Shown here piece after piece: positions 29,402-37,754 of a stretch of 64,000 nucleotides of DNA. A program made the translations under genes and the position numbers. This DNA comes from Dokdonia sp. PRO95 (GTDB lineage Bacteria > Bacteroidota > Bacteroidia > Flavobacteriales > Flavobacteriaceae). The DNA lies in the NCBI RefSeq assembly GCF_000355805.1, contig NZ_CM001837.1, forward strand, positions 385,434 through 449,433. Reading direction: 5' to 3'. A model generated the notes under the pieces. The model was not told the origin of the DNA. It did not search any database and worked only from the letters and a program-made list of their open reading frames with translations. Positions within the stretch are counted from its first letter, which is position 1, and every line of letters starts with the position of its first letter.

Positions 29402-30091
29402 TTAATTGTTGAGAAGTTCTATTTTAAGGTAACTACCTATACCAGTACCACTATTTCCTACGGGATTAGCTAGTAACACAAAATTTCCTGAAGCAAATCC
29501 AAAATTGTAAGATCCTCCAGCCGTAAGCTCTGCAATACCTGTATATGTTTTTGCACTCCCTACAGCACCTGTTCCGTTCACCTCCTCTCTAGGCATTGAA
29601 AAACGCATTACCCATTTTCCATCAGCATCCATTAACCCAGCAACATAGTTACTACTTGTTGTGGATATCCCAGATACTGTCAACGTGATTGTCACTTCAT
29701 AAACACCATCTAGCGGAGCTACAAATGTACTTGTAGCATCGTTAAAGTCACTACCAGAATCAATAAGCTCTGTAATAGTATTAATCTTATAAATACCATT
29801 ATCATTGGCAATATTACCGGCAAGTCTAGAATCATAATCAGAAATTAAGCGACCTCTAAAGTTACCTACAAGACTATTAAGTTGCCTCTTTACATTACCA
29901 TGGCTATCAATTACTAGAGGTACATCATCTGTAGATGTACTAGCTGCTGCATTACGCACTCGCAAATCACCATTTACATCTAGCATTGTGGTGGGATGAG
30001 CAGTATTAACGCCGACCTGAGACCACACTATCTGAGATAATAATAGGACTATTATACATAAGGGAGTTTTAAAAATATGTCTTACTTGCAT
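29402..30091 (-). CDS. Secreted protein with C1q/TNF-like beta domain
   Basis: This 229-residue protein has a signal peptide (LCIIVLLLSQIVWSQ). The mature part starts VGVNTAHPTTMLDVNGDLRVR, a segment common at the start of Bacteroidetes surface and tail-fibre-like proteins. The C-terminal 130 residues are rich in beta strands (FVAPLDGVYEVTITLTVSG, YLKIELLNN), which look like a C1q/jelly-roll fold. No C-terminal type IX sorting domain was seen. It may be a surface or envelope adhesin. Function unknown. Confidence 0.65.
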   Translation of the reverse strand: MQVRHIFKTPLCIIVLLLSQIVWSQVGVNTAHPTTMLDVNGDLRVRNAAASTSTDDVPLVIDSHGNVKRQLNSLVGNFRGRLISDYDSRLAGNIANDNGIYKINTITELIDSGSDFNDATSTFVAPLDGVYEVTITLTVSGISTTSSNYVAGLMDADGKWVMRFSMPREEVNGTGAVGSAKTYTGIAELTAGGSYNFGFASGNFVLLANPVGNSGTGIGSYLKIELLNN

Positions 30092-30343
30092 TACTATTTA
30101 ATTATAAAAAACCTGAATTGGTTTCAGTAGGACAAATTTAAGGCGGGCCTATAAATGTTAAATTTTAAAAAGTCGCAAACTATAATTTTCAGACAAAAGA
30201 ACATTTTCACAAGCTGTAATACGCAACACAACTGTATTTACAAGACATTAGTTATTTATTCTACTTAAAACATATAAGTTTTAATTCCTTAAATAAATGT
30301 TAATATTTAGTACTATGCGTAACAAAGTACCTTTTTTTAGACA

Positions 30344-30351
30344 TATATTTG
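30344..30351 (+). promoter_or_regulatory. Possible -7 box upstream of the DUF4870 gene
   Basis: TATATTTG matches the Bacteroidetes TAnnTTTG element and lies 19 bases before the ATG at 30371. No clear -33 TTG was found at the usual distance, so the call is weak. Confidence 0.4.
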
Positions 30352-30370
30352 CATAAGACATTAATAGACT

Positions 30371-30901
30371 ATGGAAACTAGCATACCCACACATCACAAA
30401 AATGTAGGAACCTTAATACACCTTTCTACCTTCTGTAAATACCTTTTCCCTTTTGGAAATTTTATTGCGCCGCTCATTTTATGGAGCGCTCAAAAGCGCA
30501 ACTCGTTATTTATAGACAAGCACGGTAGAGATGCCATAAACTTTCAGCTCAGTATACTTTTATATTTTATTGCGCTGGCGGTAATAAGCATTCCGTTCTT
30601 TATTTACTTTATAGTAAGTGCTGGTGAAGGAAGTGCTAGCTTGCTTAACAATGGATACATAAATGACCCTAGTGACTTTGCAGATCTAGGTGGTTTTCTC
30701 ATCACTGCCATTGTGGTAGGTGTGCTGGCTATAGGATTATTTCTTATAGAGATTATCACAGTAATTTCGGCAGCAGTGCAGGCATCACAAGGAGGCATTT
30801 ATAAGTTTCCGCTTCTTATAAATTTTATTAAAGCTTCTGCCGTTGCAGAAACCCCAGATACTCAAGAGGACTCATCAACTCAAGAGCAACCTACTATGTA
30901 A
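30371..30901 (+). CDS. DUF4870 membrane protein
   Basis: This 176-residue protein has three to four membrane helices. TLIHLSTFCKYLFPFGNFIAPLILWSAQKRNSLFIDKHGRDAINFQLS is the recognisable DUF4870 start, followed by helices near 65-85 and 105-135, and an acidic, Glu/Gln-rich tail. The family is often next to PspC/PadR genes, as here. It may sense or shape the membrane; no function is proven. A palindrome follows at 30920. Confidence 0.8.
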   Translation: METSIPTHHKNVGTLIHLSTFCKYLFPFGNFIAPLILWSAQKRNSLFIDKHGRDAINFQLSILLYFIALAVISIPFFIYFIVSAGEGSASLLNNGYINDPSDFADLGGFLITAIVVGVLAIGLFLIEIITVISAAVQASQGGIYKFPLLINFIKASAVAETPDTQEDSSTQEQPTM

Positions 30902-30919
30902 TGTAGTGGTATGACTATG

Positions 30920-30939
30920 TACGCTTTCGCGAAAGCGTA
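30920..30939. repeat. Palindrome copy, 20 bases, between DUF4870 and padR-like genes
   Basis: Perfect TACGCTTTCGCGAAAGCGTA in the 112-base gap. Confidence 0.95.
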
Positions 30940-31013
30940 ACAACAATTAATCAATCACCTGACCCAAATCAGGACCAAAACGAACAGTTTAATGTATTTA
31001 AAAATGGAAATCT

Positions 31014-31355
31014 ATGAAGATTGAAAACACCAAAGCGCAAATGCGAAAAGGCGTGCTAGAATACTGTATCCTCTCTGTATTAAAAGACGAAGATGCATAT
31101 GTAGCAGAGATCTTAGGCACGCTTAAAGACGCCAAGTTGCTGGTGGTAGAGGGTACAATTTATCCGCTTCTCACTAGACTTAAAAACGCTGGTTTACTCA
31201 ACTATCGCTGGGAAGAATCTACCAGTGGTCCACCACGTAAATATTATGGACTTACCGAAACGGGTAAGATATTTTTAAAAGAACTCTCAACCACTTGGGA
31301 TGAGTTACAGACAGCAGTAGCCGTAGTTACATCCACTAAAACCACAAAAAAATGA
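31014..31355 (+). CDS. PadR family transcriptional regulator
   Basis: This 113-residue protein is a PadR-type winged helix: QMRKGVLEYCILSVLKDEDAYVAEIL, then VVEGTIYPLLTRLKNAGLLNYRWEES and SGPPRKYYGLTETGK. PadR proteins usually repress an adjacent gene. Its stop overlaps the start of the PspC-domain gene (ATGA), so it probably controls its own operon, the stress module that follows. Confidence 0.93.
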   Translation: MKIENTKAQMRKGVLEYCILSVLKDEDAYVAEILGTLKDAKLLVVEGTIYPLLTRLKNAGLLNYRWEESTSGPPRKYYGLTETGKIFLKELSTTWDELQTAVAVVTSTKTTKK

Positions 31356-33391
31356 ACAAGACAGTTAATATAAATTTAGCAGGAGTATTTTTTCATATAG
31401 ATGAAGATGCTTACGGTAAATTACAGAGATATCTCGCTGCCATCAAACGTTCTTTTGAAGGTATGCAAGGTGAAGATGAAATTATAGCAGATATAGAAGC
31501 TCGTATCTCTGAGCTATTTTCTGAGCGCATTAAAGACGAGCGCCAGGTAATAGGCTCACAAGAGCTAGACGAGGTGATTGCTGTAATGGGACAACCTGAA
31601 GACTATATGGTAGATGACGATATTTTTGAAGATGAGCCTGCAGCTAGCAGCAACTCCTCAAAAAAGTCAAAACAAGCACCACGTATCGCACAACGCCGTT
31701 TTTACAGAGATACAGATAATGCTTATATAGGCGGTGTATCTAGCGGTATGGGACACTATCTGGGTATAGATCCATTATGGGTACGTATAGGCTGGGTGTT
31801 ACTTATAGCGCTTACTTGGTTTACACTAGGAGGTACTGCACTTATCTATCTTGCCCTATGGGTTTTTGTACCAGAGGCACAAACCACGGCAGATAAACTC
31901 GCAATGCGGGGAAAGGCAGTTAACATTGACAATATCACAGAAAAAGTAAAAGAAGGATTTGAAAATGTGGCTGACACCGTAAAGAGTGTAGATTATGATA
32001 AGTATGGCAATAAAGTAAAAACAGGAGCTCAAGGTTTTTTCGGGACCATTGGTAAGATTATTATGTTTTTCTTTAAAGTCCTTGCAAAGATTATAGGGGT
32101 ACTCCTTATTATAACTGGAGCTACCGTAGTTATCTCATTACTTATCACCTTCTTAACTGGTGGTGTAGTAGATATTTTCACCCCTAATCTAGCCGATTTA
32201 CCTTGGGTAAATAATGAGACAGGATTGCCTATCTGGCTTGTACTTCTTCTCACGTTATTTGCAGTTGGGATACCTTTCTTCTTCCTGTTTTATTTAGGAC
32301 TTAAGATTGTTTCTTCTAACTTAAAATCTATGCCGGTGAGTGCAAAGCTTAGCCTCTTTGGGTTATGGCTTGTATCTGCGATAGTAATAGGTGTATTTTC
32401 TGTAAAAGAAGCTATTAAGTATTCTAACACAGAAACTGGTAAAGTAGTAGAGCGCACAGAGCTTGCTATAACGGCAAGTGACACGCTGCGCATACAGATG
32501 CGAGAGAGTGATCGTTATGAAATTCCTTTTGGGCGATCTACTGGGTTTATGAGAACAATTAAGAGTGACACAGAAAATGTGACTATAGAGCGTGACGTAC
32601 GTCTTATTGTGAGAAGTACTAAAGATAGCAATGGCTACATCCAGATAGAAAAACGAGCAGATAACTTCACGTATGAAGAAGCACGTGAGCTAGCCTCATC
32701 TATACAGTATGATTTTAAACTAGAAGACGATGTTTTATCACTAGATGGCTTTCTTACCTCACCTACTCAAAAATCATATGGCCACTGGAATGATCGCGAG
32801 GTACAAGTGATTGTATACCTTCCAGAAGGAACTACCCTCATTGCCGATGATAATACATACTCATACCACCGCAATGATAGCAGGTACCGTGACATACTAG
32901 ATAATGGAACAGAAGAGCAATACCTTACCGTAGGTAATGGCAAGCTTCTTTGTGACGGCTGTCCAGAAGATCGCAGTTATGATTACAATGATGATGATAA
33001 CTCTTGGGAGCAATCTGGTAATGATTCTTGGGAAGAACGCAGTTATGAAGAAGGAGAAAATGCTCCAGAATTTACAGAAATTACAGAAATCAAGGGCTTA
33101 AATATAAGTGAGAATGTAGTCTACTTCAGGATCACTGAAAAGACTACGAGAAAACAATTAGCTAGTGCTCGAAAACAACTTAAAGATGCAAAAAATATTG
33201 ATATAGACTTCTCTCAATCATCTTTTTATCAAAATGGAGTAATCAAAAGTTTAACGCTATCGGTAGAATGTAATGATGGCTATAACGGTAAGCTTACCAA
33301 ATGGACATCTAATCTTAAAAATTACAAAACTGGGTTTGTAAGAGATTATCGTAAAACTACAAGTAAACCGTTTGTTATTGGCAAAATATAA
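31352..33391 (+). CDS. PspC-domain membrane protein with large C-terminal region
   Basis: This 679-residue protein begins with a soluble region of about 90 residues (VNINLAGVFFHIDEDAYGKLQRYLAAIK and a bacterial Asp/Glu-rich HAAS-like segment). The PspC domain is at about 108-175 (RFYRDTDNAYIGGVSSGMGHYLGIDPLWVRIGWVLLIALTWFTLGG). More membrane helices follow at about 225-250, 285-310 and 325-345. The long C-terminal part has beta-rich, Asp/Glu-rich sequence, perhaps a Toastrack-type domain. PspC proteins help sense damage to the inner membrane. The operon with PadR, DUF4870 and a GIN protein suggests a membrane-stress function. The C-terminal domain is only tentatively identified. Confidence 0.88.
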   Translation: MNKTVNINLAGVFFHIDEDAYGKLQRYLAAIKRSFEGMQGEDEIIADIEARISELFSERIKDERQVIGSQELDEVIAVMGQPEDYMVDDDIFEDEPAASSNSSKKSKQAPRIAQRRFYRDTDNAYIGGVSSGMGHYLGIDPLWVRIGWVLLIALTWFTLGGTALIYLALWVFVPEAQTTADKLAMRGKAVNIDNITEKVKEGFENVADTVKSVDYDKYGNKVKTGAQGFFGTIGKIIMFFFKVLAKIIGVLLIITGATVVISLLITFLTGGVVDIFTPNLADLPWVNNETGLPIWLVLLLTLFAVGIPFFFLFYLGLKIVSSNLKSMPVSAKLSLFGLWLVSAIVIGVFSVKEAIKYSNTETGKVVERTELAITASDTLRIQMRESDRYEIPFGRSTGFMRTIKSDTENVTIERDVRLIVRSTKDSNGYIQIEKRADNFTYEEARELASSIQYDFKLEDDVLSLDGFLTSPTQKSYGHWNDREVQVIVYLPEGTTLIADDNTYSYHRNDSRYRDILDNGTEEQYLTVGNGKLLCDGCPEDRSYDYNDDDNSWEQSGNDSWEERSYEEGENAPEFTEITEIKGLNISENVVYFRITEKTTRKQLASARKQLKDAKNIDIDFSQSSFYQNGVIKSLTLSVECNDGYNGKLTKWTSNLKNYKTGFVRDYRKTTSKPFVIGKI

Positions 33392-33406
33392 TAGATTTTC
33401 TTCACT

Positions 33407-33853
33407 ATGAAAAACCCAACCAATCTTCTTTGGATCCTGTTGCTGCTCCCCTTGATCGGAGTGGCGCAGGTGTCTAAGGATAGCAAACTTTATAAAGATA
33501 TTCTTGCTATAGACACTGCTCTTTTTGACTCGTATAATAATTGTGACCTCGCAACTCACGAAACTCTCATCTCAGAAGATCTTGAGTTTTATCACGACAA
33601 GGGTGGACTTTCTACTAGCAAAACAGAGTATATGAAGTCGCTCAAGGAGAATATTTGTAATAAAGTACAGAGAACACTTACTCCAGACACCTTTGAGGTG
33701 CACGAGATAGCGGGTTTTGGCGCTATATCACTTGGAAAACATAGTTTTCACAACCTAGTAGAAGACAGCCACTCAGAACCATCTAAGTTTATAACCATAT
33801 TAAAAGACACCCCAAAAGGCTGGAAAATTACACGAGTGATAAGCTTGCACTAG
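33407..33853 (+). CDS. Exported NTF2-like (DUF4440) protein
   Basis: This 148-residue protein starts with a signal peptide (LLWILLLLPLIGVAQ). The mature part fits the small NTF2-like/SnoaL fold: KDILAIDTALFDSYNNCDLATHETLISEDLEFYHDKGGL, and the closing strands FITILKDTPKGWKITRVIS. No catalytic residues can be assigned. It follows the PspC gene by 15 bases, so it is likely in the same operon. Confidence 0.78.
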   Translation: MKNPTNLLWILLLLPLIGVAQVSKDSKLYKDILAIDTALFDSYNNCDLATHETLISEDLEFYHDKGGLSTSKTEYMKSLKENICNKVQRTLTPDTFEVHEIAGFGAISLGKHSFHNLVEDSHSEPSKFITILKDTPKGWKITRVISLH

Positions 33854-33898
33854 CAATCTATACAACTCAGTCATAAATTATTACAGTTGGGTAGGTTA

Positions 33899-33914
33899 CG
33901 CTTTCGCGAAAGCG
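33899..33914. repeat. Palindrome copy, 16 bases, upstream of the GIN gene
   Basis: CGCTTTCGCGAAAGCG, about 80 bases before ATG 33995. Confidence 0.95.
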
Positions 33915-33994
33915 GACTTATCTACATCTTTACACCATCAATCAAAAACAATCAATCAAACAAAAACGAACCAATCACCAAAAAACCAATCATT

Positions 33995-34732
33995 ATGACA
34001 ACGCTCATCAAAACAATTTTAGGAATCCTTACTGCTTTACTCGTCACCTCTTGTCAGTTTGACATTAATCTAGGGCAAATAAGCGGAAACGGAAATGTAG
34101 TTACAGAAGATCTGAACATCACAGAAGACTTTGACGAAGTAGTCGCTGGAAATGGCTGGGAAGTATTTTTAGAAAAAGGAAGCACAAACGCCGTAATACT
34201 TGAAGCAGACCAAAACCTAGTAGACGCTGCCGAAATTTATGTAAAAGACGGGAAGCTTAAAATATACTGCGAAGACAATATCAAAAGTGCTACCTCAAAA
34301 AAGGTGTTTGTAACCTACTCAGAAAATCTTACTGATGTGAGCGTAAATAGTGGTGCAAGTCTCACTACAAAGGAAACACTTACTGGAGATGACATTGAAT
34401 TTGACGCATCTTCTGGAGGGACAATGCGCGTACAAGTTTCTGCAAAAAATGTAGAGACAGATGTTAGTAGCGGTGGCGTGGCTCGTATCTCTGGTAGTGC
34501 AGAGCGACTAGATGCTTCGGTTTCTAGTGGTGGTGTAGCGAGAATAAGTAAACTCAAATCTGTGAGTGCAAAGGCAGATGCTTCATCTGGAGGTGTGATG
34601 GATGTTTATGCTTCTCAGGATCTTAAGGCAGAGGCCTCTTCTGGAGGAATCATAAATTACTACGGTAGCCCAAGAAATGTAGATAAGCCTAAAAAGAGCT
34701 ACTCTGGCGGGGTTATAAGAAGCAAAGAATAA
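33995..34732 (+). CDS. DUF2807 (GIN/Toastrack) lipoprotein
   Basis: This protein of about 245 residues has a lipobox (LLVTSC, near residue 18) and then the beta-helix-like GIN domain: ISGNGNVVTEDLNITEDFDEVVAGNGWEVFLEKG, and a repeating Ser-Ser-Gly-Gly pattern (DASSGGTMRV, DVSSGGVARISG, SVSSGGVARIS, DASSGGVMDV, EASSGGIINYYG), about every 18 residues. The start is ATG 33995. The longer frame upstream includes the palindrome and untranslated leader. DUF2807 proteins share the Toastrack fold found in PspC/LiaF-type stress modules, so envelope stress is likely. Confidence 0.85.
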   Translation: MTTLIKTILGILTALLVTSCQFDINLGQISGNGNVVTEDLNITEDFDEVVAGNGWEVFLEKGSTNAVILEADQNLVDAAEIYVKDGKLKIYCEDNIKSATSKKVFVTYSENLTDVSVNSGASLTTKETLTGDDIEFDASSGGTMRVQVSAKNVETDVSSGGVARISGSAERLDASVSSGGVARISKLKSVSAKADASSGGVMDVYASQDLKAEASSGGIINYYGSPRNVDKPKKSYSGGVIRSKE

Positions 34733-34762
34733 TTACAACAAATAACATCAATCAATCAACAC

Positions 34763-34793
34763 AAAAAATGCTCGATAGTATCGAGCATTTTTT
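34763..34793 (+). terminator. Rho-independent terminator after the GIN gene
   Basis: Arms AAAAAATGCTCGAT/ATCGAGCATTTTTT enclose a three-base loop. The perfect symmetry also suits the convergent regulator gene, which ends at 34815. Confidence 0.88.
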
Positions 34794-34814
34794 TATGTGT
34801 ATAATAGTTAAAAG

Positions 34815-35570
34815 TTACAATCCAGCCTTTATTTTCATAAACTGGGCTTCTAGCATTGCCATTTTTTCTTCTAGTCCATCTGCCAGTTCTGGCACTCTGT
34901 GATAGAAGACGTAGCGTATGCGCCAGAGTTCTTTAATTTCTTTTATAGGAAACTCTAGGTCGTCTATATTTTTATGATCTGCTCTAAGGGTGATAGTGTT
35001 ACCAGAGAGGTAGCAACGTCTTAATACTAGTCTATCATTAAAAACGGCTAGAATGAGATGTCCATTATTGAGCTTTTTATAAACGTTTTTGGGGATGTGC
35101 TCACCTATTACTATATCTTTTGGAAAGAGTCCTTTGTCATTACTACTCATCTCCAAGTTATCTACTGTAAAGGCTCTGAAATCTTTTTCTGGGTTTACGG
35201 GTAGTTGTAAGACAGGCATATCTGCTACAAAAGCTTCCCTGTCATTATATAGTAGATAATCGTTTGTGTTTTTTGGGGTGATGCAAGGTATGGTAGCAAA
35301 AGTTTCTTTTGTAATCTGCTCGTGATTTGTAGTAAGGTCTGCTTTAAATTTGAGCAAACTATTTACGGTAAGCTCTTTTGTGAGCAAGTCATCTATAGGA
35401 ATGCTAAAATAATTAGCAATTTTAATTACCGTATCTATTTTAGGTTCACTCCTGCCCTCCTCATAAGCCCCTAACGTCCCTCTTTTCAGGTCAAAGAGCT
35501 CTGCAAACGACTGCTGACTAAGCGTCTTTACGGTTCTTATTTTTCGAATGTTTTTACCAAAGAATGACAT
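34815..35570 (-). CDS. XRE-type regulator with S24/LexA-like C-terminal domain
   Basis: This 251-residue protein has an N-terminal helix-turn-helix domain (FGKNIRKIRTVKTLSQQSFAELFDLKRGTLGAYEEGRSEPKIDTVIKIANYF) and a C-terminal domain like the peptidase S24 domain of phage repressors: FTVDNLEMSSNDKGLFPKDIVIGEHI and LVLRRCYLSGNTITLRADHK. The usual catalytic Ser in a VxGdSM context is replaced by Glu (VDNLEM), and the expected Lys region reads RRC. It probably binds DNA or senses a ligand but does not self-cleave. It is divergent from the PspA-flotillin-ATPase cluster, with a 9-base inverted pair in the gap, so it likely regulates those genes. Confidence 0.85.
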   Translation of the reverse strand: MSFFGKNIRKIRTVKTLSQQSFAELFDLKRGTLGAYEEGRSEPKIDTVIKIANYFSIPIDDLLTKELTVNSLLKFKADLTTNHEQITKETFATIPCITPKNTNDYLLYNDREAFVADMPVLQLPVNPEKDFRAFTVDNLEMSSNDKGLFPKDIVIGEHIPKNVYKKLNNGHLILAVFNDRLVLRRCYLSGNTITLRADHKNIDDLEFPIKEIKELWRIRYVFYHRVPELADGLEEKMAMLEAQFMKIKAGL

Positions 35571-35571
35571 A

Positions 35572-35635
35572 TTTTGCTAATTTTATTTGCAAATGACAAA
35601 ATTGTTTGTATATTTACCTAACAATTTTAGCAAAA
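35572..35635. promoter_or_regulatory. Inverted TTTTGCTAA pair, candidate operator
   Basis: TTTTGCTAA (35572-35580) and its exact reverse complement TTAGCAAAA (35627-35635) flank the start of the divergent XRE-type regulator. A related TATGCTAA follows at 35646-35653. The layout, 55 bases between the arms, suggests a regulator binding site. No binding evidence can come from sequence alone. Confidence 0.4.
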
Positions 35636-35663
35636 AGAATTCACTTATGCTAATTTATTTAGC

Positions 35664-35680
35664 TTTTTCGCGAAAGCGTA
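35664..35680. repeat. Half-degenerate palindrome copy in the regulator/PspA gap
   Basis: TTTCGCGAAAGCGTA with left arm changed to GCTTT; lies between the XRE-type regulator and the CesT-like gene. Confidence 0.85.
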
Positions 35681-35836
35681 ATAGCATCATCAAACATTCA
35701 TCAATCAAAAATCAAACATTATGACCACTTTAATTATTTACATCCTGAGCCACTTATAAACAATTGGGTATTTACAGAGACAAGTTTTCGTATTATTAAC
35801 CTTCCAATGTATTGGAACACAACATTGACACTCTTT

Positions 35837-36232
35837 ATGAAGAACCACTTTACAATTACTCGAGATTTTTTATTAGAACTCAATTTTAATATCACTACAG
35901 AAAATACGGCAGATGGTATTATGGTTGTACAAAAGGAAAACTCAGGTATCAAAAACCTGATTCTGGGCATTGCTCCTCCTATTCTAATTATCGAGCAATT
36001 TATTTTTACCATCAATAACCAGTCAGAAAAGATTTTTAAAAGTCTGCTGCAAAAAAACCGAGATATCATACACGGCGCTTTTGTACTAGATGATACTGGT
36101 AAAAAGGTCATCTTTAGAGATACCCTACAGATAGAAAATCTTGACCTCAACGAGCTAGAGGGAAGCTTGAACTCCCTGAGTTTACTTATGAGTGAGTACT
36201 CAGAACAGATTATAGAATTTTCAAAATATTAA
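35837..36232 (+). CDS. CesT/YbjN-like small protein linked to PspA
   Basis: The protein is 131 residues long from ATG 35837 (MKNHFTITRDFLLEL) or 141 from ATG 35807; I prefer the later start. The core resembles type III chaperone-like (Tir-chaperone/YbjN) proteins: ILIIEQFIFTINNQSEKIFKSLLQKNRDIIHGAFVLDDTGKKVIFRDTLQIENLDLNELEGSLNSLSLLMSEYSEQIIEF. Proteins like this are often annotated as Tir chaperones in Bacteroidetes, although no type III system is implied. It sits just before pspA. A partner or adaptor for the PspA/ATPase system is an inference. Confidence 0.75.
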   Translation: MKNHFTITRDFLLELNFNITTENTADGIMVVQKENSGIKNLILGIAPPILIIEQFIFTINNQSEKIFKSLLQKNRDIIHGAFVLDDTGKKVIFRDTLQIENLDLNELEGSLNSLSLLMSEYSEQIIEFSKY

Positions 36233-36244
36233 AAAAACGACATT

Positions 36245-36958
36245 ATGAACATATTTAAACGACTTTTTAAAATAGGACAAGCAGAGGCAAATGCATCTAT
36301 AGATAATATGGAAGATCCTATCAAGATGACAGAGCAAGGCATACGAGATATGAAAGAAGATCTTGCCAAAAGTGTAGAGGCTATGGCTCAAGTAAAAGCA
36401 ATGGCCATACGCGCAAAAAACGAGCGTGACGAGCACGATGCAAAAGCAAAAGACTACGAGAGCAAAGCCATCGCTATTCTTAAAAAAGCTCACGCAGGAT
36501 CTATGGATGCGACAGATGCAGACAGACTAGCCAAAGAAGCCCTGGCCAAAAAAGAAGAAGCACAGTCACACGCGACACGCGCTGGTGAGGATACCTCAAA
36601 ATTTGAAGGTAATGTAGCACAACTACAAGGCTCTATCCAGACTATTAAAGATAACATAAGCAACTGGGAGAACGAGCTTAAAACACTCAAGGCACGTGTA
36701 AAAGTGAGCGATGCTACTAAGAATGTAAACAAGCAAATGGCAGCCCTAGATAACACTGGTACCGTGAGTATGCTAGAACGAATGAAAGAAAAAGTAGCGC
36801 AAGAAGAAGCACTTGCAGAGGCTTATGGAGACATCGCAGATACTAATAAAAGTATAGATGATGAGATAAACGCCGCTGCAGATACTAGCGAGGAGAAAGT
36901 AGATGATGAGCTTGCAAAACTTAAAGAACAATTAGGGCTAGGTAAAGACAACGCCTAG
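36245..36958 (+). CDS. pspA: PspA/IM30 family protein
   Basis: This 237-residue protein is almost all alpha helix with long coiled coils, starting MNIFKRLFKIGQAEANASIDNMEDPIKMTEQGIRDMKEDLAKSVEAMAQVKAMAIRAKNERDEH, the PspA hallmark with an amphipathic N-terminal helix. PspA/IM30 proteins form ESCRT-III-like assemblies that protect or repair the inner membrane. The gene is followed after 28 bases by the YqiJ-like gene. In E. coli PspA is controlled by PspF, but no PspF-type activator is here, so regulation differs. Confidence 0.93.
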   Translation: MNIFKRLFKIGQAEANASIDNMEDPIKMTEQGIRDMKEDLAKSVEAMAQVKAMAIRAKNERDEHDAKAKDYESKAIAILKKAHAGSMDATDADRLAKEALAKKEEAQSHATRAGEDTSKFEGNVAQLQGSIQTIKDNISNWENELKTLKARVKVSDATKNVNKQMAALDNTGTVSMLERMKEKVAQEEALAEAYGDIADTNKSIDDEINAAADTSEEKVDDELAKLKEQLGLGKDNA

Positions 36959-36986
36959 CCATCATAAACCTTAAAACCATCAACCA

Positions 36987-37700
36987 TTGGACAACTTTAT
37001 AAATCTCATATTTTCAGAAGTTAATATCATCTTGAGCGTCTTATTGATACTCTTGATCATTTACTGGATACTTACCTCGGTGAGCGGTATTGATTTTGAC
37101 TACGATATGGACATCGACATTGATCTCGATGTAGATGTAGATGCAGATTTTGACATCAACACCGTAGACTCTGGTAGTATGGATTTTGAAGATGTCTCAA
37201 GTGCAGAGGTAGACAGGTCACACGTTGTAAATAAAAGACGTAAACCGCTTAAGTGGTGGCAAGTATTGTTAATTTACTTCAACTTTGTAGGTCTTCCATT
37301 TATGTTCACCTTTACGGTATGGGTATTTTTATGGTGGCTTTGCACCCTAGTAACCACAAGTATTACCGGTAGCTATGCAACAAGTTTTGGTTACATACTT
37401 ATGTTGAGCTGTATGATCCCTGCTTTGTTCCTTACTAAGATATTTACCACTCCATTTAAGTCGTTTTTTAAAAACTTGAATAAAGATGGTGATAAGGCTA
37501 CAGACTTTTTAGGTCGTGACGCAGTGTTGCTATCTACCATTTCTGGAGACAAGATGGGTAATGCAGAGGTACTAGCAGATGGCAACCCTATGAGTATTTA
37601 TGTAAAATCACTAGATGGGTCAGAAATACGCTTTCGCGAAAGCGTACTCATCATCAAACAGTCACCAGATAAAAATTACTTTTTAGTCAGCAAATATTAA
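36987..37700 (+). CDS. YqiJ/NfeD-type membrane protein with OB-like C-terminus
   Basis: This 237-residue protein starts at TTG 36987. It has one helix at the N terminus (INLIFSEVNIILSVLLILLIIYWIL), an Asp-rich stretch (about residues 33-55, alternating D with I, V or L), and two more helices (VLLIYFNFVGLPFMFTFTVWVFLWWL; TSFGYILMLSCMIPALFL). The last 80 residues look like an OB-fold, as in NfeD and YqiJ proteins (DFLGRDAVLLSTISGDKMGNAEVLADGNPMSIYVKSLDGSEIRF). Such proteins partner flotillins, the next gene. The final domain contains a palindrome read as RFRES. Confidence 0.82.
   Translation: MDNFINLIFSEVNIILSVLLILLIIYWILTSVSGIDFDYDMDIDIDLDVDVDADFDINTVDSGSMDFEDVSSAEVDRSHVVNKRRKPLKWWQVLLIYFNFVGLPFMFTFTVWVFLWWLCTLVTTSITGSYATSFGYILMLSCMIPALFLTKIFTTPFKSFFKNLNKDGDKATDFLGRDAVLLSTISGDKMGNAEVLADGNPMSIYVKSLDGSEIRFRESVLIIKQSPDKNYFLVSKY
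37627..37646. repeat. Palindrome copy, 20 bases, in the YqiJ-like gene
   Basis: Perfect 20-mer in coding sequence, read as IRFRESV in the OB-like domain. Confidence 0.95.
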
Positions 37701-37754
37701 TTAAGCGTGTAAACGCACATTCATAATCAACCAAAAACAAAAATCATCAATTTT

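Noticed and set aside
34815-35570. Prophage repressor marking a prophage
   Set aside because: No integrase, structural or lysis genes lie nearby. The neighbours are stress and housekeeping genes.
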